This document shows positions 37,968 through 50,180 of a stretch of 64,000 nt of DNA, in pieces (the first letter of the stretch is position 1; each line of letters starts with the position of its first letter). The stretch is from Manis javanica (Eukaryota > Chordata > Mammalia > Pholidota > Manidae). The position numbers were made by a program, and so were the translations under genes. The stretch lies in contig NC_133162.1 of NCBI RefSeq assembly GCF_040802235.1, positions 1,133,501 through 1,197,500 on the forward strand, in the 5' to 3' direction. The notes below the pieces were generated by a model that ran no database searches, was not told where the DNA came from, and saw only the letters and a program-made list of their open reading frames with translations.

Positions 37968-38390
37968 TGTTATTTGTTTTGCCAATGGGTTTCAGCCCTG
38001 GGAAAGTTCACTATGGATTCAGTGTGACCAAAGAAATGACAATAGACGTTATTGGGGTAAAAGTGTGTACACCCGACTTTATTCCCACGGTGGCAGGTCA
38101 GTCACCAGAATCCCATCCACTCAGAGCGAGTCCACACACAGCAAGCTGGTCTCTGCCCTCTGGGCCTCTCTGCTCCCAGTGCTGTCTCAGTCTCTGTCCT
38201 TGGTGCTCCCACCACTCCAGTCTCATCTCTGCCCTCCTGCAGCCTTGCAGCCGTGCCACCGTGTCACCCAGAGCCCTGGGTGGAGCTCTTTATATAGTCA
38301 CTAACAACGCATTGCCCACATGTGTATAGTGAACTAGCTGACCAGGACCAGGTGAGAATCCTGGCCACAGGAACCTTCACTTTATCCACA
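37968..38390 (-). mobile_element. LTR copy 2, same family and orientation as copy 1
   Basis: On the minus strand this runs from TGTGGATAAAG to the TG...CA end beside 37968, with CTATATAAAG at 38288-38297 and AATAAA at 38078-38083. It is about 50 bases longer than copy 1, mainly through duplicated-looking 'ctctgtcc' and 'gccttgcagccgtgcc' text. The two copies differ by many substitutions and indels, so they are old or were never identical. Confidence 0.75.
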
Positions 38391-39166
38391 TTATTTAAAG
38401 TCCTTTCTTGTGGCAGTTAACAGAGAGGGGTTAATCATCCACATATATCTAAGAATCAAGTTGATCTGGGGGTCAGCTGAGTTTTAATTAGATTGTGTTC
38501 CTACCGGTTCTAACCTTCAGCCTACTAGGCTGATTGCCGCCAAGGAACTGTGCCGGTCAGTAAGTGGGCTGGGAGGGATGCGGCCACAACTTCCTATCGT
38601 TTGTGGCTCACCTTCTGATTCCATGTGCCAGGGCTCCAGAATCCAAGCTCAGTGAGAATGATCAAGACTCCAGTTCCCTCTACGTACCATCGACCTTTCC
38701 ATTAAATCCTGGTGTGAGCGCCCAGGTAGACAGATCTGGCCCAGTCAAGGCCGTATCTCCTCCTTCCTGGTCTAATGCCTCTAGGCTCCACTTCCAGGCC
38801 TTCTTGTGGATACAAACAGGTGAGGCTTTGTATCTCATTTTGCCTAAAAGCTCTCTCTTCCCAGAGCGGGCTCTGTTGCCACCTGACCACCCAACTCTCT
38901 GGGGCCTTCAGGCAAAGGAGGACCTAAGAGTGGGTCTTGAAAAAACTGGCACCAGCTTGAGCTGTACCTGCCCCAGGTATAAACATGAGAAGCTTCTATG
39001 CACAGGAAGGCTTATTCCTTCCAGGGGGAGAAGGATTGTTTCTGCCAGCAAGGGACCCCCAGATTTGGGGGTCCAAAGTTCTCCACTTTATCCATGTCTG
39101 CACAGATGTCTCCATCTGACTCTCAAGGTCGTCCCTCCCCACACATGGTTCGCTCTAACACAGGCG
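38391..39166. other. Unassigned sequence between two LTRs
   Basis: This is single-copy-looking sequence of intermediate G+C. A 201-codon plus-strand open frame (38564-39169) has no recognisable motif, signal peptide or domain. It may be decayed retroviral internal DNA belonging to the neighbouring LTRs, but nothing in it proves this. Confidence 0.4.
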
Positions 39167-39540
39167 TAATGGTTAGTTTTATGGGTCGACTTGGCTAGGA
39201 GTTATTTAACCAAACACTAACCCAGGTGTTGCTGTGAAGGTATTCTGTAGCTGTGGTTAACATCTACAATCAGTTGATTCAATAAAGATTACTCTCGATA
39301 ATCTGGGTGGGTCTCTCCAATCAGTTGAAATGCCTTGGAGACAAATGGTAGGATATGGATTCCATGACCTTGAGCATCAACACTGTCATAAGCAGCCACT
39401 TACCCAGCACTTGGCTTCCCAAGCTCTTGGCTTCCACATGACTCTGTCCCATGTCACACCAGGCTACTTGGATAGCACCACAGCCTGCTGGGAAGGAGGC
39501 TAGCCATGAATGCTCTGTGTAGGTGAGCAACTGAGGGTCA
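39167..39540 (+). mobile_element. MLT2-type (ERV-L class) LTR, forward, partial
   Basis: The start 'taatggttagttttatgggt', then 'cgacttggctagg', 'ggtgttgctgtgaaggtatt' and 'taacatctacaatcagttga' is the forward 5' half of an MLT2-group LTR. The 3' half is not clearly recognisable and may have been replaced. It has the same orientation as the pol relic at 35.7-36.8 kb and could be its 3' LTR. Confidence 0.68.
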
Positions 39541-41900
39541 GAACCCTATTTTAGCTCTGTTGCCTGTTTCCTGGGGGCTGTTCGGGTGTCTATTTCTCAG
39601 CACATTCAAATTTGGTAATGTAGGGCATTTAATAAGACTGTTTACCACGGTGCAGGCTGTGTGGGAAGCTCACAAGTGTTGACTGAAGAGTGGTGATATA
39701 CAGCACAAACACGTGGAACCTGGTCCCCGCCACACATTGCCCGGGGCCCTGTCCGCACACTCCTGCAGCTGCACGTTGTGGACATACGAGCCTGTTACTG
39801 ACTCACCTATTTCTTCTCTCATTGGAATAGACAGACGTGGATTCTGTCCCCAGCAAGCTGGTGTTCCTGGTCAGTGCGGCACCCAGTCCCTTTCCGGTCT
39901 CCATCCTCCATCCCTCCCAGCCCCTAGAATGCCACAGTCACCTTTGAGGTGCACAACAGGTCTGCCTGTGAGGCAGCTCAGCCTTTTCTGTCTCCTTTTC
40001 ACACTGTGCACCCCTCATTCCAGCCTGCCTCGAAGGTACGGTCCCACCTTGCTGTGGCCAGGCATGGGGTGGGGGGGTGTCTCCTGGGTGGTTAGAGCTG
40101 TGCCCTGAGTCCCTAGGCCAGCGCAGGGCTCATCTGCTGGGATGCATCCTCCTCTGTCCTGCTGGAGCCCAAGGAGGAGCCGCAGCTCTTAGGGTCCCGG
40201 GATCTTTTGCAAGCTGCTCAGGTTCCCCAGAGGAGATTCTCCCTATTTCCTGGGTGGGGCTGGTTCCTGGTTGCCAGTCCTGCCTAGAGAGCTAACCTGG
40301 GAGGGGAGGTCCCCTGGGTGGGAGGATCCTGGGTGGGGGAACACCCTGGGGCCTCACAGCTCCACTGGGCTTTCCTAGCCCCCTCCTCATTTGGGTCCTG
40401 CCCCCCCCTTGTGGTCCTGGTACCTCCAAGCCCTCGGTCTCTCAACGTCCCAGTACTTTTCCAGCTATTTTCTGAAGCCACTAACATTTTTTTCTACTAA
40501 AGTCCCTGATCTTGTTCCCTCTCTGAGAGGGAGGGTAATTTATTTACTTATTTTCTATCCCGTTAGGGGGTCTTGGAGGGCAAGGAAATGCAGAAGCACG
40601 GCCAGTCTGCCCTGGGGAGTCTGAAGGTGCCAGTGTGCAGTCCAGGGTGTGCGCGGCCCCAAGCATCACCCCGCCTTGGGGCCTACCCCGTGGCTCCTGC
40701 AGGGCGAGGCCCTGCAGAGGGCCTCCTCTGGGCAGGCACTGAGACCTTCAAATGGTGACTGGAGGAGTAAGCCAAGCACAGAGCTGCAGGGAGGGGTGCT
40801 GAGCTCCGCCTGGGAGGCCTGAAACTTCTCAATACCATGAAGTTTCACTCCAGGTGGGATGCACGTGTCAATCAGGCAGGTGGGCATGGGGCTGACCCAG
40901 GTTCTGCTGTGGGATGTGTAACCCCCACACCTCAGTGGCTGATTCCCTTGTTTTACAGGTCTGGGTCTTGTCTGCAGGTGGTCCCCAGGTGATGGGGGCT
41001 CCATGGCCAAGAAGTTGTGCATGGCCAGTAGGACACTGGCCCTGAAAGTGTAGCCCAGAAGCAGCGTGGAGTTTGCTCACATTTCACTGGGGAAGCAGAT
41101 CAAGGAGTCACTGAATTTCAGAGATGGATGGGGGACAAGTATACAGCTTAGGTGACCAAGGAGAGAGGAGGTGGAAGCAGCCAGACTGGGCACCATAGCC
41201 AGGGTGGGGGCTGCGAGGGCAGGGTAGGGACCAGGGTGACTGAAGGGAGGAGTGGAGGAGAGATGCCCAGGGCCTGGTGACCCACCTGCAATACAGGTGG
41301 GGGTCTGCCCACGTGAGGCGGCAGAAGACCCTTCCAGGACCTCAAGCAGGAGGGAGGGCTGGCCAGCTTTGGGGCCTGGCCACAACGCAGGGCTTAACAA
41401 GCAGAAGGCTTCTGAAAGTCAAGGTAAAGAAACCCACCCCAAAACGGTTCTTCAGTGACAAAGGGCCAGGATCAGGTCTGAGAGGGCAGCCTCCCGAGGC
41501 GCTCGCTGTCCTCAGCGCTCTTCGTGGTCTCACCTGGCCTTGTGGGCAGGGCCAGAGGCGCGCAGAGGTCAAAACCGGCGTCTCTGCCCGGGAAAAACAC
41601 CGCGAAGGCCTGGAGAGCCCAGCGGTCCGTCAAGGCCTCTGCTGGGTCAGGGGATGCTGTGCAAACCGGGCGCGGGGGGGCTCTCACCTGCGCCAGGGGC
41701 GCCATCTCCGGACCGGCGCCCGGCCGTCCTCGCTGGGAGTAGCGCCTGGTGCCCAGCCAAAGGGATCCCGAGGGCGTGGACGGGCAGGTCGGGGCCGCTG
41801 TGACCGTGTGCAGCCAGCTTCCGGGCCCGCCGCGCGGGGAGGCCTCGCGTGCCAGGCCCCTTCCCCGTCTTCCCCTGTCCTTCCCGGGGCGCAGCTGCAG
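39541..41900. other. Intergenic, upstream of STK32C
   Basis: GC-rich DNA with no recognised exon or repeat. Overlapping long open frames near its right end (491 codons plus from 41277, 456 codons minus from 41472) run into the CpG island and are composition artefacts. Confidence 0.55.
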
Positions 41901-43060
41901 GGCGACATCCGCACCGGGCCTGGAACCCGGGCGCCGAGTGTTCTGACCCCGACCCGGCCTAGGCCCCTGCGCGGCGGTTTCCCGCCATGCGCAGAGCAGC
42001 AGCATGAAGTTCAAGGCTCCCCGGGGGCGGCTGCGGTCCGCGGTCGCGCTTTGTTCACTGCGGCAGCGGAGGTGGGGAGGCCCACAGGGATTCCGAGTCC
42101 CCGTCCCCAGGACCGCATCCATTTGGGACCCACCGGATGCTCGGAGGGGACCGTGGCCTTTCCTTCCTCGCTCTTGTCCCTCCAGCCCAGTCGGCGTCGC
42201 GGCCCCAGCGTTGGCGCAGACCCGGCCCCTCCCAGTGTGGGGGCCGGGCACCCGGCACCGCGCGCCGGGGCCGCTCCAGCCCCGCCCCGTCCCCGCCCCC
42301 GGCGCTCGGCCCCGCCCCGACGACCCCGCCCCGTCCCCGCCCCCGCGCGCTCGCTTTCGGCGGAACGCGCGGGCCGCCCCAGACCGCGAGCGCCGAGGCT
42401 GTGGCTCACGGGGCCGCGGCCACCCGCTTCCGCTCCTCCTCTGCTCCGGGCTGGGCGCGGGCCATGCCCCGGGCTCCGGCCGCAGCGCGCACACGGGCCC
42501 GGCCATGAGGAGCGGCGCGGAGCGCAGGGGCAGCAGCGCTACGGCGCCTCCCGGCTCGCCGCCCACCGGCCGCGCGCGACCCGCCGGCCCCGACGCGCCC
42601 CCGGCCCTGCCGCCGCCCGCCGCCGGCCAGCCCCGGGCCCGGGACGCGGGCGATGCCCGCGCGCAGCCGCGCCCCCTGTTTCCGTGGAGCAAGTGGAAGA
42701 AGAGGATGGGCTCGTCCATGTCGGCGGCCACGGCGCGGAGGCCGGTGTTTGACGACAAGGAGGATGGTGAGTGCGGCCGCGCGGCCAGGTTCCGGGCGGC
42801 CCCCGGGGACAGCGCGGTGGCCCCGCCGCCTGGGGACCCCACGCGCTTTCTGCGGGATCTCCTCGCGTCTGGACACCGCGGTCCCCTAGGCAGGCGTCTT
42901 GGGGAGTCTAGGTTTGTGGGGACACCCGCGGACGCTGCCTGCGGTGGCCACGCGCGTGCAGGGCGCCCGCCTGCATCCCCCGTGTCCCGGGGTGGCGCCG
43001 CGGACGAAGCAGGCTCGGGCTGGCCCTGCTGGGTGAGGGTCCGCAGTTGGGGAGGCTTCG
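41900..43060. promoter_or_regulatory. STK32C: CpG island and promoter of STK32C
   Basis: A very CpG-rich region around the first STK32C exon. Between 42275 and 42350 there is a dense series of CCGCCCC and CCCCGCCC boxes (Sp/KLF-type sites), 160-230 bases before the ATG, and no TATA box. This fits a dispersed CpG-island promoter. The frame of the STK32C start is open without a stop from at least 42004 to 43068, so the true start rests on homology. The island edges are approximate. Confidence 0.85.
42505..42766 (+). CDS. STK32C: STK32C exon 1: N-terminus of serine/threonine kinase 32C (YANK3)
   Basis: STK32C is a poorly characterised cytoplasmic Ser/Thr protein kinase of the YANK family (AGC-like), well expressed in brain. 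The exon encodes 87 codons plus one base. It begins MRSGAERRGSS, passes a Pro/Ala/Arg-rich disordered part, then WSKWKKRMGSSMSAATA, and ends RRPVFDDKED before GGATG and GTGAGT. Human STK32C has nearly the same residues, with the kinase domain starting a few residues after this splice site. The kinase exons were searched for by eye to the right end of the window and not found, as expected for a long first intron. The exon is intact and its phase-1 donor agrees with the human protein, where valine follows. Confidence 0.95.
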
Positions 43061-45973
43061 GGCCGTAGCGAGGGCTGTACGAGTTTATTTTCCCTTTTAG
43101 AGGCCGTGTGCGGGTTCCGTCACTACTATGTACCTACAGTGTGCGGAGTTTGCAAAGGGAGATGCCTGCCCCACAGGTGGCGCGGGGGCCCTGGCCCTCG
43201 GAGCTCTTGGTCTCCCTGGTGACCGTGCCGCGGGGCCGCCTGCAAGCCCAACCTTTGCCCTCAGATGGTGGAGGTGGCCTTGCCTTTGTGCAAACACTGC
43301 CCTTTGGGGAAGTAGTTTGCTCTCAGGCCCTGCTGAAGGCAAAGCTGCGGACTGGAGGGCAGGTGCCTCTTCGGTGGCCGTTCCGACGTCGGCACTGGTG
43401 GAAGGCAGGTGCCAGGCAGCGGGTCAGGCAGGATTTTTCCGGGGGCCCTGCTGGCACCAGGGACCTTTGCCTTAGTGCCCAGAGGGAAGGTGGCTGTGCA
43501 GTGTCCGCCTTCGGGCACTGTGAAACATTTATATGCAACACACAGCGTTTTTCTACAGTTGTCAGGCAGATAGTTTAAATGGTAAAATGATGACACATTT
43601 GATGTTTTTTGACATTTTCTTAAAATAGTTGAAATATGCATTTTTCATTTGTAGGCAGCCTGCAGTGGTATGACAGATCTTTTATAATTTTAGAGCACAG
43701 CTCAGTGCAAGAGCCCAAGCTATTTATTTCTGATAAATAATTTAAGCATTATAGGAAATTATAATAATATGACCTCAGGCCAGTGTTGGTGAATGTGCGG
43801 GCCGGGTGCCCGAAATCGTCAGAGAGAGTGATGGGGAGCCTGCTCTGGTGCTGGCCAGGGGGTGCGGGGCACGGCTGAGCCTGGCCCCAGTCAGCAGGGG
43901 AGGGGCATGGATGCTGGGCCAGCGGAGGGGTGTCCAGGACCTGCCACACTGGACGGTATGTCTTGCAGCTGCCTGTCACAGTGCTAAACTGGGGGACAGC
44001 AGAACTTACTGCTGTGAATGTTTCCTATGTTACACAGTTTTGTTTTTCACATAAATAACCAAAGAAAAGAAAGCCCAGAGTGAATTAGGAACTAATCAGG
44101 AGGCAGATGTACATTGAACTTCTGGCTGCAGGATGAGAAAACATCTGAGAAATACATTGATTGCAGCACTTGCTGGTGTCAGCTGGGAGCTGGCACCTCT
44201 GTGGTGCCTTCCTGTTATGCTCTCCAACGCAGAGGACGCAGAAATAGTGAAACTGATGCAGCACAGAGGCTGCCTTCTGCTTTTTAAGGTAGAGTTCTGC
44301 TTGCTAACAGTGTGTTAGGTGTCAGAATTGAAGGGTCATTGGAAAGGCAGAAAGAGCACAGAATCTGTTTATGAGGCTCGAGATCTGATTTGAGGGTTAT
44401 TTAACCCCCCTGTATTTGCCTGCAGTGACTGGCAGAGGTGCCTGCGGTTCTGGGCCTGTGGGAGTTGGGGTGGGAGGGGGGGTGGTACCTGACTGGCTAC
44501 AGGTGCGCGCTCTTTAGGACATGTGACCACTGATCGCTGGCTCTTCCCTGGGCATGGTGGCCACGCCCCCAAGCTGAACACATGACCTGGTCTTACCTGG
44601 GCTGTGGCGAAATAGGGAGACCAAGCCTGGCCCTGGGCTCAGCAGTTGAGGACATTGTCTCTGTGGGTGCCACTTTGTTGCATTTTTATTCCAAGTTTGT
44701 GTACCATTGCCAGGGCTCATGTGGCGTGAGTCACAGCACATGTTTGCAGAGAGGCTGTTGTGCAACTCTTGGTGTGAAGGCCATGCATGGGTTTATCTAC
44801 ATGGGAAGAATGGGGCTCAGAAGGGACGAAGGAGGGTCTCCTACTAGGGACCCTGACCCCTGCATCTTTTCTGGGCTGAGGGGTGAAGTCACTCTTTCCA
44901 TCCCCTCCAGACAGTGTCCCGTTGCTTTCTCGGCCCCGCTGCAGAGCGGGCTTACTGAGACATCCGTGTCATGCTGTGACTTGCATTTGCTGGGACTACA
45001 TGGTTACTATGGCAATGTGAGACCTGGTGCATTTTTTAGATTAAAACACCCAATTAATACATCAAATTCGGTATGCAGAGAAAAGGAGAAAGTAAAATAA
45101 GAGGGCAGTTTAACAAGTGGCAGGTAAATTCTAAGTAAAAGGTGTGGCTATAACGCAGAAGCTTAGATGTCCTCTGTCTCTATCAGTCCCGTGGAGTCCA
45201 GAGCCATCGCCCTTACCTGGCAGGTGCTGGGTCCATGCTTAGAATTCTCTGCACCTCTTCCTCACTCCAGAGCCCAGAACAACTCCTCCTTTTCCCTCCA
45301 CCCTGTCCCTTTCTCTGCTCTGTCCCTCTCTGATTGCTGGGAGCAATTGATTTCAGGGATTGAGCCTGCCAGGGAACCTGAATTTCTGCAGAGCTGTGGA
45401 GTGTTTGGCCAGAGCAACTGCCCTTTTGTTTTTCTCATCTTGGTGACTTTGTGTGAGACACAGGCTGAGTGGTTCTGGGGGTCGGAGGGCTTCCAGCACT
45501 TTCCTGCTGAGCAGCCCAGCAACCTGGTGGGTCACCTGCCTTTCTCAGATGTCTGGTCTCAGACTGGCGTGGATTAGCTCGCCAGTAGGGAGTAACTAAG
45601 CACTGGGCAGGTTTGCCTTCGGCCCGAGGACACTGGAGGTAAGGGGGCCCTTGCAGGTTGCAGAGTTCCTGGCCCCGAGCTGTCAGGTGGGTGAGCAGGA
45701 TGGCAGGACAGGCTACCACATTCTCAAGTCACCTTTCTTAAAATTTAAAAAAAGCCCTTGATATTTTCTAGTTATGTGAACATTAAATGTGTAAGTTTGT
45801 AAACATTTTATACTTCGCTGTTTTTCCTACAGTTGCCCCAAATAGGAAAACTGAGACATGTTGGTGCAACTTCAGCATGTCTTCCCCAGCCTTTTCTAGG
45901 AATGTGCTCACACGTACCGCTGTACAATGTGTCGCCACTGTCCTATGGCATCATTGGTTGACTAAATTTACAA

Positions 45974-46142
45974 CAACGGTTCTCAATTCTGCTTATGAGC
46001 TAGACTCTTAAAAAGTAGGGGTGTCTGGGCCCTGCCCCTCCAAAGTTCAGGTTGAATCTGGTGGCTTGGGGTGGTAGGAGGCAGGGGAGGCAGTCAGGCA
46101 CCACTCTGTCGTTAAGCCCCCTTAGTGATGCTGATGGGCAGT
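45974..46142 (+). mobile_element. MER5-type non-autonomous hAT DNA transposon
   Basis: The start 'acggttctcaattctgctta', the middle 'tctgggccctgcccctccaa' and the end 'tagtgatgctgatgggcagt' follow the order of MER5A/B, a short hAT-Charlie-derived element. The terminal inverted repeats are degraded. Confidence 0.7.
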
Positions 46143-46149
46143 CATGGCC

Positions 46150-46345
46150 TTTCACTTTCCCCTGTAGATTTTATGTTTTCTGTTTACTTAATTTCCTATT
46201 GTAGGACATTTGGGTGTTTCCATTTTTTAAATATCATAAACAATTTAACAGTGAACGTCCTTGTATATTCAGTTTTGTGTACTTGGTATTCTATCCTCAG
46301 GGTAAATTCCTAGGAACGACACTGCCAGGTCGGGGGTGTCCTTGT
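46150..46345 (-). mobile_element. Antisense L1 fragment (3' region)
   Basis: Text such as 'ggacatttgggtgtttccat', 'atatcataaacaatttaaca' and 'ggtaaattcctaggaac' is the reverse complement of the L1 region near the end of ORF2 in old L1 families. It is short and decayed. Confidence 0.65.
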
Positions 46346-49300
46346 AAGTCAGGTCGGTGCACCCGGCTGGCTCGGGTAGCTCTGAACGGTGCTCCATGTG
46401 CCTGCTGCTCACGGGCGCTTGCTCTGCAGTGGTGACCAGATGGATGTGGCCGATGCGAGTGCGGGGAAACTGGACAAAGGACGAAGTGGGGGGACCCCAG
46501 TGGACAGGAAACGAGTAGACTGAGCAGCAGGGACCCTGCAGGAGACAGAAATGGGCAGAGCTATGTTCAGCGGGGTGGGCAGGGAAGGGAATGCCCACCT
46601 GGCTTGCTCCAGGGGTGCACGGCCGCCATCTTTCCCAGAATTCTCACCAGCCCTGGGTGTTAATGATGTCTTTACTTTTTGACAACCTGAATGGTAAAAA
46701 GATTGTATTAATGTCTTCAGTTTCTTTAACGATGAGACAGGCAGTCTTTTTGCTCTTTGTAGGAGGCTGCTGTCCTGTTTCTTTTCTCTGTTCTCTGTAC
46801 ATGTGAAGGGCTCACCCTTGAACAGTCCCCACACGTTTGTCATTTTACCTTGTAATGTTGCTAGGGCTTATTTTGTACAGGTGTGCTAACTTTTGTGTGG
46901 TCACATTCATCAGTATCTTCCTTTCTGGCCTTTTCCAGCCTGGAGGTCATGTTACTAATGCCATTTCCTGGCACAGGCGACAGTGGTTCAGTTCACACAC
47001 ACGTGCAACTGCCCTTTTTCTGGTGCTTCTGTGGCTTCATTTTTATCCTGACAACTCCAGTCCATTTGGGATAACATTCTACCTGGAACGAGACAGTTTT
47101 CCTGCTTCGCATTCTGCATGTGCCCAAGTCGGGCCCGTTCGGGACGTCCCTGGGTCTTAGGTGTGCCCTCTGCTGTGTGCTGCTGGTTTTCCTGGACCCG
47201 AACCAGGACCGTGTTTCACGGTGGTCGCTGCTGGCATGGGGAAAACCGTCACTCACTGCAATAGCCGTCCTGGAAATGGCCGCTCTGAGTCCCTGTCAGC
47301 TTGAGCTTCCGGGTTGTTGCTTTTCTTGGGCTTCCTGGTTGGCCAGTCATGTCACCAGCAAGGGATGGCCGGGTCACTTTCTGGTGCTTATGCTTCACGC
47401 TGTCTTCACCGTGGACCCCTCCCTGCGGGGCCGAGGAGGACTGAGCGCCTGTGCCTGACCCGATAGGGCCACAGTGTCAGTGTCAGTCTGGCCCCTGTTC
47501 TCTGAGAGTCTGTTCCCAGTGGATGGGGACTTGCGTGTCGATGGATGACTTTTTCCTTCCCTCCCAACCCAGGGGGGGCGGGTGGCAAGGGTTGGGGCAG
47601 TGGCTCTTTGTGGACCCAGACTTGTGATTCACACCTCTTCCCCACTGCAGCGGCCTTGGGGACAGAAGCCTGGTGGCCACAGACCCTGGGGTCCTTTCCC
47701 AGCTGGTAGGAGCAGTGCAGAGGCCCTTGGGTGTGCGCATTTGGGTTCACACTGGGCAGGAGGGCACGTGGTCCCTTTGGAAAACCCCCTTCTGTTCATT
47801 CCAGGCCCCCAGGATCCAGGGCACAGCACTGGGTGTCCTGGGGAGCCTTCGGACCACCATGGAGCTTGGTGGGATTCTTTGCCTGTGGCTGACAAGGCTG
47901 GTGTGGAAGGGACTCAGGACCCACTGTCACAGTTTCTTATGTAAGAAATGTCAGCTCTTGCACGTCTATCCATCTGGCTCTGTGTTTTAAAATGCTAAAA
48001 ATAAGCCGATTTTCTTTTAAAAATTTAACCACCCAGCTTTCTGGTCGAGAAGTGATGCAAGAATGCACGGAGGTGACTTCTGTCCCCGGCTTCCCTCTGG
48101 GGATGAGGAGGCCCCAAGGCCGGCTGAGGGAGGCAAAGCCGTGGAGAAGCATCTGGAACAAGGTCAAAGCAGGCCGGAGCAGGTCCTCGAGCCACCCTGG
48201 GGGGCCTGTAAAGCCACACTGTGAACGGCCGGGCGGGGTGGGGACAAGAGTCCACACGCCCGCCTGGCTCCCAAGGCCGCCTCCGCTGCTGTCCAGGGCT
48301 CAGCTCACTGAGGGCAGAGGCCACGGGCTCCAGCCCCTCAGTGCCGTCCGGACTGGGCTGCCCTGGGCTGTGGTGCTACAGGGGAGACTCCAGACTTCCC
48401 GCTCATCCACCCTTTGGGGACAAATTGGCTTTTGCTGCCAAGTGGCCAGTGATCAGCTTGGCACTCCAACACCGCAGCAGTGTGGCACCCCTGGCTTTGT
48501 TTTTATTTCTCTGTCATCCCCCCCATGTTTTCTCAGGCCGCTGTGTTCTACCTATACACGCAGCGTGGCCCGCACGCTGTGCCCTGGGTCCCCACCGCCA
48601 CTGTGGGTCGTGAGCTGGCGTCTTTCCCGCCTCCCACCCAGGCCGGCCGTGGGGTCGCTGCGGGGGGCAGGCTGCCGAGGGGTGGGTGCGCTCCCTTTTC
48701 TGGTTGCTGTGCCCTTCGTCCCAGAGCCCACCTCAGGGGGCTCATCCTCCCAGCGCCTGCATCGAGGGTGTCTTGGGTCTAGCCCCAACCCCCGTGGGCC
48801 TGGCTGTGGAGTGCTGATGGGTGCTAATGGGTGCTCCCTGCCATGCCAGGAGGACCCTCCTAGGGAGGCTGGTTGGTTCTTAAGGGCTCAGGCCCTGTGG
48901 CCCTGGTCCGGGTCCCTTGCTAGTAGGAAGCTCAGAGCCAAATTTGGTGTTCACCTTAGGAAAGGACCAGGCCTTCCACCTGGTACCATTTTCCTTTTCA
49001 TCCAGACTTTTCTTCCACACTTAATAGGTATGTGAAACTGCCTCTTGGTACCTGCTTCTCTCTGCTACTTATGTATAACTACAGATAAAAATAAAGTCTT
49101 GGTAACCACGATTGACAGTGGCTGGTGTTTTCTCAGACATTCCCTGTGAGTGGGGCATGCTGCCTGCCTGTCAGGCGGGGTTACGACCTGTGATGGCATC
49201 TCTGTGCCCAGGGTGCCTCTCAGAGTGCCTCGCCCCTGCACAGGGAGTGGGCATATACCTGCCAGGTGCCCGACGGGGTGCTGGGCTCCACTGTCCTCCG

Positions 49301-49954
49301 CAAACACAGGCCAGATCTAAACACTGGACGATTGCAGTGACCAAAGTTTGAGATGACTTAGGGGCAGCCTTGATTAATAAAATCGTTATTTTTAAAAATT
49401 GGGATGCCTGCTTCATCTGAGAATGTTTTTCTATTGACCTGAAATCTAGTATTTTACAAACCAAAGCAGCTGACCAAAATCAGCGTGGCCGAGGGCAGAG
49501 AGCTGACTCAGGGCTTTGTCCCTTTGTCCAGCCAGAGGTGGGCCACTTTCCCATTGGCAGTACAGGGGCCCATGGCTGGTCACCAGCATGCTGCCAGCTC
49601 AGGCCCGGGCCCGTGTCGAGAGTGTGAATACCCTGCTTGGTGTTATTTAAGTTCTGAAGCCAAGGAGACGGTGTAGGTGGGAGCTGGTGTCGCCCCCAAT
49701 TTATTAAAAATAGGCTCTGAGCACATTCCATTTGTCACAGTGATTTACAGAGCTGACTCCGGAAAGGTCTCTGCTCTCAGAATCTCATGAGGACTCCGCA
49801 TGCTCGGTGTGCATCAAGCAAGAAATAGATAACTGTCACTTTGTGACTTGATGGGCCAGGCACAGGCGTCACATCCTGGGGGTCTCAGAGCCTCTCCTGG
49901 CTGGCGGGTCAGGTACCGAGAGTTACTTAATGCTCAGGAAGTCACCTCAGCTTA

Positions 49955-50180
49955 GTGGCTTGAAACAGTAGGTGTCCCCATGTGGCCTGAGTTGGTCTCC
50001 CAGCAGCAACTCATCTGGGAGGGTCTGCTCATGGTCCTGCAGGAGGTGGTGGCAGATGCCTGCAGGGCTGCATCACCCGAAGGTCAGCGGGGCTGGAGAC
50101 CTCAGCTCCTCACCACGTGGGCCTCCCCGTAGGGCTGTGGAGTGGCCCCACGGCTCGGGGCTGCACCCATGCACACATGG
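49955..50180 (+). repeat. Possible ancient interspersed repeat, family unknown
   Basis: The text 'cttagtggcttgaaacagta' followed by 'ggcctgagttggtctcccag' and 'ctgctcatggtcctgcagga' recalls a common old mammalian repeat. I cannot name the family, and the borders are guesses. Confidence 0.3.

Noticed and set aside
38564-39169. Open frame of 201 codons between two LTRs
   Set aside because: It could be retroviral, but no gag, pol or env motif was visible; it is kept only as unassigned sequence.
41277-42752. Open frame of 491 codons on the plus strand and 456 codons on the minus strand near STK32C
   Set aside because: Both run across the CpG island in frames other than the homologous STK32C frame; stop codons are rare in such DNA and no domain is seen.
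47992-49035. Open frame of 347 codons in STK32C intron 1
   Set aside because: No recognisable domain or homology; low-complexity GC-rich composition and no CpG-island promoter or obvious exon structure.
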